From Owenia fusiformis (Eukaryota; Annelida; Polychaeta; Sabellida; Oweniidae): DNA of 64,000 nt. The position numbers and the translations under genes are program-made. Shown one piece after another: positions 1 to 11,179 of the stretch. Every line of letters begins with the position of its first letter. The stretch's first letter is position 1. The notes beneath the pieces were generated by a model that worked only from the letters and a program-made list of their open reading frames with translations, was not told where the DNA came from and searched no databases. The stretch covers positions 12,651,375-12,715,374 of the forward strand of contig CAIIXF020000005.1 in assembly GCA_903813345.2 (NCBI GenBank). Reading direction: 5' to 3'.

Positions 1-849
1 AACATGTGATTGTTCTATTGGCTTAACTGATACCAACTTGGATTTCCATGAATAAGAAAATGAGGGGTGTGTCAGCAAGATTCTAAAATGTTGGACAACT
101 TAGCTTACAAATTGAGTCATGGTGTAAATAATACAATAAAAAATTCCTGAATTATTTGTAATCAAAACACATTTCCAAAATTCCAGAAGTAGCCCACATT
201 TCATGACAGTTTTCCAAATTAGTAATAGTAATGAGCTAGACTACCATAATATTTGGATTAATTTTGGCAAAAAGCCATGTGGTTGTGACCACAACTTCGC
301 ACAAAGAGTCTGAGATTGTAAAGAATTTTTACACACCTGTCCCCATTCTGTAACTTTCTGTTTCCCCACGTGTTTTATTGCAACCTGAAATATAAAGAAA
401 TTTATAAAGATTTGGATTGAAACAAAACAAACGCAATGTAAAACACATTTATATCTGCTAAAATAAATGGAAATAGTTGAGTTTGGCCCAGTGTGATTTT
501 CATTTTTGGTTTCGATTTGAAGGGGAAGATGAACACTTCAGAAACTTACTGGTAAATTATCTCTTCTTCTGGTTCCTGCGTATACTGTCCCAAATCCGCC
601 ACTGCCAAGCATTGGACCAACATAGTATTGTTTTTCGAATGTTTCTTTGTCTTTGACTAAAACATAAACATGAAAATACTGAATATAATATTTTCCCGGG
701 AAAATTATGAGAGCAAGATGGTGACGTTTGTAAAATTTTACAACTGTACAACTGTTTAAAAACTTACCCATTCTGTCTTTCTCTGCGAGGAAATTGGCGT
801 GGTTGTTTTGAATGAGAACCTGTAGGTTCCCTAACTTCCGAGCTATCAT
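1..849 (-). CDS. PIM: PIM-family serine/threonine kinase, partial 5' end (three exons; runs off the left edge)
   Basis: Exons, in transcription order, are 849-768, 656-550 and 384-337, each joined by GT donors and AG acceptors with matching phase (one base carried from exon 1, none after exons 2 and 3). Exon 1 encodes a start MIARKLGNL. Exon 2 encodes [20 protein letters not shown], which is the glycine-rich ATP loop in its PIM form. Exon 3 encodes [16 protein letters not shown] with the ATP-anchoring lysine. PIM kinases are constitutively active cytoplasmic and nuclear kinases controlling survival, growth and translation. The catalytic loop, DFG and C-lobe lie beyond position 1. This copy looks closer to vertebrate PIM1/PIM3 in the G-loop region ([10 protein letters not shown]) than its neighbour does. 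The start was chosen because the plus-strand paralog has an aligned ATG and the same exon length. Whether the full gene is intact cannot be judged here. Confidence 0.9.
768..849 (-). CDS. PIM: Exon 1 of the minus-strand PIM gene (82 nt)
   Basis: It encodes 27 residues plus one base, ending ATG G before the donor GTAAGT. Its length and the M[IL]ARKLG[NS]L start equal those of exon 1 of the plus-strand gene at 3193-3274, which fixes the start codon. Confidence 0.85.
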
Positions 850-1267
850 TTTGCGACGCTATTAGTTTTTTGTATTTTGCAGTTAATCCAAAATTATTGC
901 CGATACTTCGAGCAAGTTGTGTGATTTGATGTGATCGATTATGTGAACTGAGTTGACTCGAGACATTTGAACTCACGAGGCGATTTCACTTGGAATGTCA
1001 GGTCAAAATTACTCCGCAAGTCTGTACCACCCAATTTGGACGAGCGCCAATATTGTTTTAAAAAAGCATCATTGAAAATATCCGTATGACAGTTGTATTT
1101 TAACAAAATCTTACATTTCACATATTTTCATACTTTTATGGATAACATAGCTTAAATAAACGAAATCTAGACAAGAACTATATTCTGTATTTACTAGGCG
1201 TGTTCGTGACTACTAAGTAATTTGGCCTGGACCTCAGCCAACTCGTCACTACGTTCAATATTTTGGT

Positions 1268-1319
1268 CCAATCAGAATAAACTCAAGAGTAGAGGGAAAA
1301 CTCAAAATTAACCAATCAG
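1268..1319 (-). promoter_or_regulatory. Pair of CCAAT (NF-Y type) boxes upstream of the minus-strand PIM gene
   Basis: CCAATCAG occurs at 1268-1275 and 1312-1319 on the plus strand, reading CTGATTGG in the direction of the minus-strand gene. The boxes lie about 419 and 463 bp upstream of its ATG and are 44 bp apart. CTGATTGG is the inverted form of the NF-Y consensus. No clear TATA box is visible. The start site is not determined. Confidence 0.5.
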
Positions 1320-2719
1320 CGGTCAATATGTTCGGTTAATAAATGGGGCCAAACAAAGAAACGGCGCGAACAAGGAAACCAATGTTTATTATGATATGCA
1401 AATGAGTACCAAGAATATTTTGGATTAGCGGGATCGATGATTAACGGAAAGTGTAACCAGTGGAATCAGGAATAATGATTCAGACTGTTTATCCTCACTA
1501 ATATCATTTCCACTTCCCAGTGATCAAAAATCATCAACATTTGAATCACTTATACGTGCTTTGAATAAATAAAAAGATACAAAACTGAAAACACAATTTC
1601 TTTAACTATTTCATTTTAATACGCAGTTTCATTTTGTTAATTAATATCATTGTTATTAGTCTATATGTGTTTTGTTATTTTGATGATGAGTAGGTTATAT
1701 AAACAGTATTTCCTCAAGTCTTGGGGTGTTTGACAAGGGCTTGTAGCTAGACTCTCATTAAATAGTAAAACTGTGTGTTAAATACTTCAATAGTTATTAT
1801 ATTTATTATTTATATGTACCTTGTATGAGAAAAAATGAAAATTGAAATAACCATCTAATTAAATGATAGATTCGATTGGTATTAAGGATATGTTCTTGAT
1901 TGAGATATGATAAATATGTGTCTCTGGTAGATAGATACCTGGGATAGATAGTGGGCCTGAATTTTCATATGATGACTAGACTGTGTTCATGAAACATCAA
2001 ACAAGTTAAGATTCTTTTACTTTTACATTGTTATTTAAATTTAATTTTCAGTTTCGACTGCTTTTTCTGAAAGTCGGATTTGAAAATTCAAAATAAAGAA
2101 TATGGAACTATTTCCAACTTTAATGTTTATAAACAAATCCACGTGTTACCAATACAGAGGTCTGTTGTAGAAACTCTATTCAAATCAATGTTACCGGTAA
2201 AGAAAATCAATCAATAATGGCATTGTCAAATTCAAGACCCGGGAACGTTTACACAATGATCGGAATTTCAGTTTTGGCAGAAGTACAACTTTTGTAAACC
2301 GCAAAGCTGATGATGCCATCTATAGTTCTTGCTGTTTTCACAAAATTGCAAGTCATCACATTCGTGAATTCATCGCACAAAACCGACACCGTTCTGTTTC
2401 TTCAGTAAACTCCAAAGTTTAAAGCCACCTCACACAGGAATATAAATCGAACTTTTTCCCCCAAGTTATTCCTAGATTCGATAGTTTTTGTGTATTTTAA
2501 ATATATATGTCTCGGGTATAACAAGCTGAGGGATACTCTCGTAATAATATAAAGTTCTGTAAAACAATTCACTTGCATCAATACACTGCCTTGCTTTTAG
2601 CAGAGTCTAATTCAAAATTGTTTGTATTTTGAAAGAAGTAGTAAAAATTAAAACAATGATAGTGAAAACTCCCGCGAAATACCCATTCAATGTTCCATTC
2701 ATTATATATAGTGAAGTAT

Positions 2720-2757
2720 CTGATTGGTTGGTAATTTCCCTCCTAAAATCTGATTGG
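2720..2757 (+). promoter_or_regulatory. Pair of CCAAT (NF-Y type) boxes upstream of the plus-strand PIM gene
   Basis: CTGATTGG occurs at 2720-2727 and 2750-2757, about 466 and 436 bp before the ATG, 30 bp apart. Both promoters also share TTCCCTC between the two boxes. An AT-rich TATATATAG lies just upstream at about 2703. This is the mirror image of the arrangement before the minus-strand gene. Confidence 0.5.
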
Positions 2758-3192
2758 TCCATCGATTTTGGTATGAATGGCGCGTCAAGAACTGGCATGC
2801 TGCCAGTCGATTCGCACCGCATCTAGACATTTATGATTACACCAAAATATTGGGTGAAAAAAATAGTTCTTTGTTATAATCAAACGTTTAGATGATAAAA
2901 AAGTATAAAACCACAATGAAACGAGCACAAATGCTCTCTAATCTAGAATCCTAGAAGACACTATAATTTTTCCATGTTTTGCAAATGTTTCACCAAGGTG
3001 ACTGTGTTGGAGATATGCCAAGTCAGCCTTCCCAGACGGCGTATTAATTTTACGATAGAACTTGGTAACGGTCACACTGTAGTAATTTGTATTCGAAAGC
3101 AGGATCCATAACACTGAAAAGGATAGCTCTCAATTTATTTCATTTAAATCGGACTAAAACAAAACACACACAACTGAATTTGTCGTAAGAGT

Positions 3193-3274
3193 ATGCTAGC
3201 TCGTAAGCTCGGAAGCCTAGGAGTATTCTCCTGTGCTGGAGTATCGTCTAAACATCTAGAAAAAGAGAAAAGTG
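3193..3274 (+). CDS. PIM: Exon 1 of the plus-strand PIM gene (82 nt)
   Basis: It encodes [12 protein letters not shown] and 15 further residues plus one base, followed by donor GTGAGT at 3275. The leftover G joins CA at 3573-3574 to give alanine 28. This exon is too short for simple ORF listing and is called from homology to the paralog and from splice phase. Confidence 0.85.
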
Positions 3275-6200
3275 GTGAGTAGAAATATGGAATCTTTGGG
3301 TTTTTTCCCCGCCATGTTGGATTTTCAATATGGCGAACTTGTGAATTTTGTCAGTCTCATGTCTAGATTATAAAAGTCGAATAAGCCTATGTTGACTCAA
3401 TTATTTGTAAAAGGGCTTCCCATTTGAAAGCACATATATTGTTTGATGGTCATAGAATCAAAATCAACTTTACTAGTTGTTGGTTTCCAACTCATAAAAA
3501 AGGCCGCATAAAAAACACCATTCGATCATCATGCATTGATGTCTGGCTTAGGATTGCTTATTTCTCTTTCAGCAAAATCATATGCATTGTTCGAAAAGCG
3601 TTACCTCCTTGGGGCAGTCCTAGGTAGCGGTGGTTTTGGAACTGTTTACGAAGGAAAAGACAGAGATACAGGGGCAGAGGTGAGAACGAAATTGTCGTCA
3701 AAAGTCTAAAAACTAGCCTAATAACTGCTACTTATGTCAGTATTAAATGCTCAACACTTATCTTTTATCATACACCATTCTCAGGTATTTCTTTGATATT
3801 ACAGGTTGCTGTCAAACATGTAGAAAAAGCCAAGGTTAGCGACTGGGCCAATGTAAGTACTCATTTTTAAAGATTTTATTTGTTGTTGTATTGGTGTTTA
3901 TCTTTAAAATAATCCTGATTCAGAGCCAAATCCCATTAGCAACAATAGATCTTATAATAATCTTGCAAAAAAATTTGATAACAGATCCAAGTTTATTGGA
4001 TTTATTTCATAATATGGGTGAAATGGGTAGCTTACACTCGTGCCACGCTGTGTGACTTATGTTAATTTGTGAAATTGGAACATTATTATGCAATCATAAC
4101 CAGGTACCCTAAAAAACAACTGAAATTTTGAAATCCTACAACTGTCCATTAAAAGTACTCTTACTCTTAGTTCAGTTTCTAACCTTCACAACTTGAAGTG
4201 GTATTGAAAGTAAAACACAGTAGAATCAATAATGCTAAATTGACTCTGAATTAACAAAGATTGTTTGAACAGGAAGTTAGAAAGTTTTAGTAAAAAGTGA
4301 ATCCATTCATGAAGTTTATTTGAACACGAAAAGGTTCAATAAAATGTGTGTTGTACTTTTAAAAGTACTTGAAAAAGAATGGTTGTTAAAAAAGTACATG
4401 TAAATAGACGCACCTATTTCACTTTCATAAGCACTATATTGACTATTGACGTAGTATTCCCTGGCACAAGTTGGTACCTAACTCAAGTTAAGTGTACTCG
4501 TCAACCAATCAAGTTTCAAAATGACATGGGCCAGTCCCTAATATTTATGACTCTTGTTACAATGAGCATTAATGTCATATCATATGTACCTATCGATGTT
4601 TACCTTTGGCGTTTATTAAATGTTACATATTTTGTTGTTCCAGTTGAATGGCCACAAGGTCCCCCTTGAAGTTCTTCTTCTGAAGAAAGTCACCCATGTG
4701 GATGGAGTAGCCCGCTTGATAGACTATTATGAAAAAAGCGATGCATTTGTTCTTGTCCTAGAACGGCCACAGCCTGCCAAAGACTTATTTGACTATATCA
4801 CAGAGAGTGGACCTCTCCAAGAAAATATTGCCAAAAACTTTTTCCGCCAAATTGTGCAAACAACAATAGAAATTCATCAGTGTGGTGTTGTACACAGAGA
4901 CATGAAAGATGAAAATATTCTCGTTGATACAGACTCTATGGAACTAAAAATTATTGACTTTGGTTCCGGTGCATTGCTCAAAGACTCAGTCTACACAGAT
5001 TTTGATGGTAAGTATCTATAATTAATTTATATTAATTAAATTATTCTATATAGGGAACAGGTACACACGGTTTTCTGAATGTTTACAATGTGTCTCCGAC
5101 AACACACTAATTAATATAATATGTGCCATATGGTGAAAACTTTGTGTACCTTTTCCATATATGGTAACTCATTTGCATATCATAATAAACCACCTACACA
5201 CTGATGCAACTGTGGGATCGTATTAATGGGAAAAAACCTATAATATTAATAGCTAGCAAGTAGTTGTATTGGAAAAATCGATGTAATATCATGGACAATA
5301 TAAATTCTGTGATAGAAGGCGGTAATGAAAAGAATTCTATTGACTGAAGGTAAAAGCTTGGCTAAGCCAACACTCTGGCATTGAAAATCAATATTATATT
5401 ATGTTAATATTTGCACATCTGTTTTACCAACATGCAATTGACGTCAGTAGATAAAAAGCACTAACTCAACTTTAAACTCTAGCTCTTTATGGAATTTTCC
5501 CATTTATTCCCTTCAGACACTCCATGGAAAATCTTGAGTTAATTAAAAAAATATTATTTTTTATTTTATATAATTTTATGTGTTTGACCTCAAAAGCAAG
5601 TCAGTTAGTTGGTAGGAAGCTTGTATTAGCTGTCAATGTAAAACATATGGCTAGGCCTACCATATAGGGAAAGTGTATTCCTGGTATGCTAGATCTACTA
5701 CAGGCTGGGTTCAGGTTTCAAGAAGGCAAGCTAGAAATAACCAAGGCGGGATATATCTCTTACTTGCTATCTTTTACCTTAGCATCTGTAATGAGATAGC
5801 ATGCAAACCGAGGTGTGTAAAGATAAAAACTCAAGCGGGATGTGGTTAACTTAGGAATTTCTTGGTCAACACTCAAAACCAAAATATTGGGTGTTCCGCT
5901 ATCTTGAACTGCCCATCCCTTGGAGATAAGTAGTTGTAGATGTTTAGAATATAATCAGTAATGCAGACACCTTATTTGCATGAAGGAGTTTATTCACCCA
6001 GACATATTACATTGTCACGCTCATTAATATGCAAGGGATATGGACTTGTGCCAACATTTTTATTTGAGTCTTTTAGATTCTGTTAAATGGAAAATCGATA
6101 TTTGTTTTAAAGTACAATATGGTGGGAATTTTTTGGACTTTCGGGTTCAGAAATATTGTGATTTTGGCTAGTATTTTTTATTATGAAATATTACTTTCAT

Positions 6201-9200
6201 TTCCTGTAGTTCAAGTTTGGTTGAGATATTGCCATATGTTGAGATTAAAGATAAAAAGAGAGATTATACACAGTGAATATAGCTGAATTGAACGCCTACA
6301 TTTAGTAGTTGAAGCTAATCTGTAAATGCCAATGGGCTTTGAATCATGCCCACATGAAATATGTTTGAATAAATTGATGAAATGTGCTTTCTTCTAACCT
6401 TGCAAGTGTCTAGTATTGTGTCTGGTAATAAGAAACGACTTCTTTCCAAATTTAATCCCATCTGCTGAAATATCTTTAGGACAACTATTGATTTTCTCGT
6501 GGCACTGTAGGGACACATCCGCAGACGTTAGACAGTTAGACAATCGATAGTGCTAAACATATAATTAACCTGACCTATTCAAAGTAGTGCTAGACAAAAA
6601 TTATGGCCCCTTGGGTAACTATAAATTTTTATGGAGCAGAAAGCCATTAACTTGAGTATGAAAACTGCAATTTTACTATATTAAGCAAAAATTTTCTCGG
6701 AATTCGATTAATATTGTCTGTTATTTTCCATGAGTATTGAGCAGCTAATCTTCCCACAGGAAAATTAAGCAGGCTAGTTTAGTATACATTCCAAGATGCA
6801 TTAACCAACAATGACAGATTTAGAAGCACATTCCAAAACCGGCATGATAACTACCAATGGCTCAATATTCAGATTCCTGGCCACCCAGGATTAAACTTGA
6901 AACCAAAACTTGAATACTAGTGGAATTTGTTACATGCCTTATGTATTAGTTTAAATGTTACCAGTGTGTAGGCTTTCATTGCTAGTATAGTAGATTATAA
7001 TATTCAGATTATAAGTGACTCGGGTATTAAGTGATATGGTTGTATCTAAATCTGGGTCACATAGTACACAATACTGGATTCTATCATTAATCCTATAAAA
7101 TTTAAAAGTATTCAAATGAGATTTTAAAAGGAAAGCTGTTTGGTAATAAAAACATAAAATCGGGATATGTAAGATATTGACGAATTATAATGCAGTGGCT
7201 ACGTGCGTATTGCATTGCTATCATTGGCACATTGCCAATTCAAATATGTTAGTGTTGTTAATATGTCTACAGTTAATTAATGATTTCGAACAAGTGTTCT
7301 GTGAATCCAGATAGTAGATACAGTATGGTACTTTAAAAATACTACATATATGTGTTAAGTGTCCATTGATGAGCTAGCACTCCTTTTCAGCAGTGTCATG
7401 ATTTACTCAAAACAGTTTGTTTAATTTTAGTACTTATACCAATATTTGAAGTGTTCTTGAATAGTTGAAGTGAAGAGCAAATGACGTCTCATGCAGACAA
7501 ATGCAATGTCATTCTGTACCGGTTAACTTAGATATCTAAATATTCCATGTCACATTGTAGAATGTGCTAGAGACATGAAAGGCAGGGAACATGATAGTGC
7601 AATGATAAAAAAACACAGGTTTTCAGACAGTTAAACTTAGAACAGAAGCTATGTCTGGGTTTTTGAAAAGAAATAAAAAGTTTTAATAGGGGCTGTTCCC
7701 CAACTGCTAGTTTTATGTCAGAGCTGTCTAAAAGTAATAAATAAACCATAGTAAATCTGAAGGTCGATTCCTAAAGAAGCCATTAACTAAGGAATTTAGG
7801 CCGGTTCAACATAAATATCTAATAAATAACATATGGACCTGTAATATTTGATTTCCATTAGAATTGACTTGGTTCCATTAGTATGATAAACGTGACATAA
7901 TTTTTGAATATAAGCTATTGTTATAGCATAAACTTCAAAATGTATGTCACTGAATGAATAATGATGCTCCTCCGTATAAATAATAGAGCTGTTACGGTAA
8001 TGAAAATCAGGTTCCATTAGGAGCCAAGCTTTTATCTCTGCTATAACAAAAAGTGCATTATTAATGATTGTATGATCATAAAGCACATTTATTTAATCAA
8101 CAATTGTTTATGTTTTTCAGGAACTAGAGTTTATAGTCCTCCAGAATGGGTGAAGTCTAACAGATATCATGCCCGCCCCGCTACAGTATGGTCCCTCGGG
8201 GTATTGCTGTACGATATGGTGTGTGGTGACATTCCTTTCGAGCAAGATGAACAGATCTGTAAAGCCGACTTGGTCTTTAGAGATCCTTCAGTATCATCAG
8301 GTAAGATACTTTCATAATCTTGCTTTCATAATTTTCTTAATCAATGAATCTGATCACGATCCCATAGCATGTTGGACACCTACGCATTTCATCTTTACTT
8401 CATAATTGATACAGCGATATGCTGGCATTTGTTAATAATTTTCAAAAATCAATATTTGGAAAAGTACGCAACCTGTGTTACTGTTGAATTGATGAGACGC
8501 ATATTGTTATTAATGAGATAGATATTAAATGATATACTGGATAAACTTTAAAGGGAAATTAACAATTTGGATTATTGCTTGGTAAACCCACACACAGGCA
8601 TACACACAGTTGGCATATAGCATTTACTGTCAGTAGCTCATCCAATCCAATATTTTCATGGTTGAAATTAGAAATTAGCTCGCAACTAAAGCTAGATATA
8701 TTAAATGATGAGTTGGCAGGGAGCCAAGGGATGAAGTCTGAGCTAGCTACGGAGGCTGATCCATCAATCCCACACACATCATGTTCTTATTGTCATGCTG
8801 TAATCCCCCAGGCTTTACTTAAATTGATGTAGTTGTTTTTCTCACCTTTAATGATATAAGTGTCAGATGTACATTTAACAATACATCGATCGGAAACTTC
8901 AACTATCATTGGTCAGTTTGATTAATTGTTACATAGTGCGATAATCAATTGTTACATCTTGACTGTACAGGGCATTAAACAAATCGTGTTGTGGTTTGGT
9001 TAATAATTAGCTAGATTTTAAAAAATGCCAATGTTATGATTTTTTTCTATGAGGATAACTTAAGGTAAACATCCATGTCCCTATATGACCAGCCTCAGTA
9101 GCCATACAGTGTCAAGGTAAAAAGAAATCGAAGTCCCTGGAATCAGTCAAAACAACTTGTGGAGCTTTTGAATGTTTTTAAGCAGGCAGGATTATCTTGA

Positions 9201-9551
9201 AATGAAGATGAGCTTTTGACACCAAGTGTTATGTACCAACTGACTTTTAGACCTTGTTTAGTTTGATAATAATTTGATTTTATTCTGTATTCTTATGTCT
9301 CGTCTTCTTGTATATTTGCAGAAGTGAAAGACCTGATCTTAAAATGCTTATCATTGAAACCTTCAAGTCGTCCAACCTTAGACGAGGTATTGAATCATCG
9401 CTGGTTGAAACCTATGGACAGTTTAGGCGTCGACATGGGTAACATGTCACTGAACAATATTAGTCGCAATTCAAGTGGTGTATCACTTGATGAACGTTCC
9501 ATCGAGAATATGTCAATTAGTGCGGACAGTAGCTATGGTGCCAGTTTATGA
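3193..9551 (+). CDS. PIM: PIM-family serine/threonine kinase, complete six-exon gene
   Basis: Exons are 3193-3274, 3573-3679, 3805-3852, 4644-5007, 8121-8300 and 9322-9551, giving 1,011 nt and 336 residues with stop TGA at 9549-9551. All introns are GT-AG and phases match. Visible in the protein: glycine loop GSGGFG at 45-50, VAVK with ATP lysine 67, the PIM-specific hinge ERPQP at 119-123, catalytic loop HRDMKDEN at 163-170, DFG at 184-186, PPEW at 207-210 and [19 protein letters not shown] at 223-241. The C-lobe ends near HRWLKP (286-291), followed by a Ser/Asn-rich tail of about 45 residues. Length and domain order fit vertebrate PIM (about 310-330 residues). The N-terminus MLARKLGSL resembles the vertebrate PIM start MLLSK..SL from memory. 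PIM kinases lack activation-loop dependence and are regulated mainly by abundance. It lies head to head with a second PIM gene; start codons are 2.3 kb apart. Confidence 0.95.
3853..4643 (+). other. PIM intron 3
   Basis: This 791-bp intron has donor GTAAGT and acceptor TTCCAG. It is AT-rich with no element recognised. The open frame across its 3' half is a chance extension of exon 4. Confidence 0.8.
5008..8120 (+). other. PIM intron 4 (3.1 kb, the longest of the gene)
   Basis: Donor GTAAGT at 5008 and acceptor TTTTTCAG at 8113-8120 flank this intron. It separates the DFG exon from the activation-segment exon. It is AT-rich, with no coding exon, known repeat or RNA gene recognised. Confidence 0.8.
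8301..9321 (+). other. PIM intron 5
   Basis: This 1,021-bp intron has donor GTAAGA and acceptor TTTGCAG. One G is carried over and joins AA of exon 6 to give Glu261. Nothing else was recognised; opposing open frames near 8,560-8,830 show no protein similarity. Confidence 0.75.
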
Positions 9552-11175
9552 TAACTGCTAAGCAAGAGATAAAATACAAGCAATCTCAATGCAATGTCGT
9601 TATCGGCCAACAGCTTCCATTGACCAAGCAGAAACGACAGGGTGTCGAAACATCATGGCCCTTCCACATGGACTTGTGTTCAAAACTGCTTTAAGGTGCT
9701 AATTCAACCAACTTCTATGTCAGAGCAACAACAATGCAACATGGCAACTGGTTACCATGGTGACGGTGGTTAAACACCTAAAAGTCCTTTGGTGACTAGA
9801 TGCCGCTACTGTGCTCTTTAAATGCAGCTTCTGTCAAATCAGATAGATGCTATTATGTATATAATGCTTAACGTAATTTATTGTTCACGGCTGTATGTCG
9901 TGAATACTGTATATAATGGCCCAGCCATGCTGTAAGATAGATTGTATATAAAGATCATTCATTCAGTCATTACACCCTTATACCTCATAAATGGCTTACA
10001 ACACAACAAAAGGCTAGATGTAAAAGCACAGTTGAAGAGTAACACTATGATGATGTTGAGGAGTTTCCTTCGGGAAAACGACCATTGACGTCATAGTGAT
10101 ATCTCTTAAGTAATCCGACATAAGTTGAGTGCGATCTCTGTGAGTTTACATCAGCTTCAACCGTAGAATCAAGTCGATGTTGTCAATCTTCTGTTGACGG
10201 TGTTCCAAAATTTGGAACTTTATCGAAATTTGTGCCAAAAATGTGTTGTTTAGACCTTATTTAATGTAACATTTTTATCTTCACGAATATTTTGACTTTT
10301 TGAAAGCAAGATAGGTTTTCATTTGACATGGTGAAAAATTAATTTAAAAATCGATAAATCCTTATTACAATCTTGACGATAAATTGATATGTGTAAACCA
10401 TTGGCTGAAAAAAGAACACACCTCTTTTAGAAAAAATTAAACGTACTAAGTTACACTTTTATTTAGGCCATTCATTTGTTAAAAAATGTCATAAAATGTC
10501 TAGGTTATAAAGTTATGAATGAAACGGCAGATGAAAGTTTTTGCATCTGCGAAAATTATCTAGATTGTTTCCATATTCAAATGTAAATAACCACCATTTA
10601 CATAAAGCTGTTCCATTTATTGTTCTTGTAATTTTTTGTGCATTATTTAAGTTTGTATTATGTTTATTGTTAACCATTGAGCTTACACAAAGGCATGTTC
10701 CAAATTAGGGGCACTATCTTGTGAAAGTTAAATGGACTTTAAATTATTGATTTGTGGTTCAATTTGAACCAGTCAACACTCAATGCAAACTGTTTGTTCA
10801 GTATGAACAATAAGTGATTAGTATATATGTTAGATGATTCGGATTTATTTAGAATTTTGAGATGGTCAATTAATTCACAAAATTCTGTTATTTTGAGAAG
10901 TGGAAAATTATTTTGAAAACTGTCAACTGTTTCGAAATTGTATCAAAATTCCTGGAACTGAAAATCTAATATGGAAAGTAGTAATATGAAATCTGTAATG
11001 CTTCAATTAAGACAGTGGCCTGAGTATGCCATATATGGTGTCTTAAATGTTGATAGCATAGATTTTATAGTGGAAAGATCTTGAATTGAAAAAACCAAAG
11101 ACTTGTTGAAATGTATATACTCAGAACTGTATTATTTTTATAAAAGAAAGAATAAAAGAATGAAATTTAACTACT
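9552..11175 (+). other. 3'UTR of the plus-strand PIM gene
   Basis: The region from the TGA to just past the AATAAA at 11151-11156 has no coding potential. It contains several ATTTA pentamers (near 9872, 10256, 10462, 10616 and 10647) and one overlapping ATTTATTTA at 10843-10851. Vertebrate PIM1 mRNA is known to be short-lived through AU-rich 3'UTR motifs. The same control here is inference. Confidence 0.6.
11151..11156 (+). terminator. Polyadenylation signal AATAAA of the plus-strand PIM gene
   Basis: This is the first canonical AATAAA after the PIM stop codon, 1.6 kb downstream, in an A-rich context. Cleavage is expected 10-30 nt further on. Confidence 0.55.
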
Positions 11176-11179
11176 GTAG

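Larger units (their letters stand above)
850..3192. other. Shared intergenic region between the two divergent PIM genes
   Basis: This 2.3 kb region holds the 5' leaders and presumably both promoters. Apart from the paired CCAAT boxes at about 1.29 and 2.74 kb, no coding exon or clear repeat was seen. The AT-rich centre (about 1,560-2,500) shows no recognisable element. Confidence 0.6.

Noticed and set aside
64-336. Exon 4 of the minus-strand PIM gene
   Set aside because: Reverse-complement reading of 1-336 shows no NG..VP.EV or catalytic-loop sequence. The exon must lie beyond the left edge.
4379-4669. 96-codon open frame before PIM exon 4
   Set aside because: It runs through intron 3 in a frame different from exon 4 and includes the splice acceptor. 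The paralog exon 3 and the phase show that exon 4 starts at 4644.
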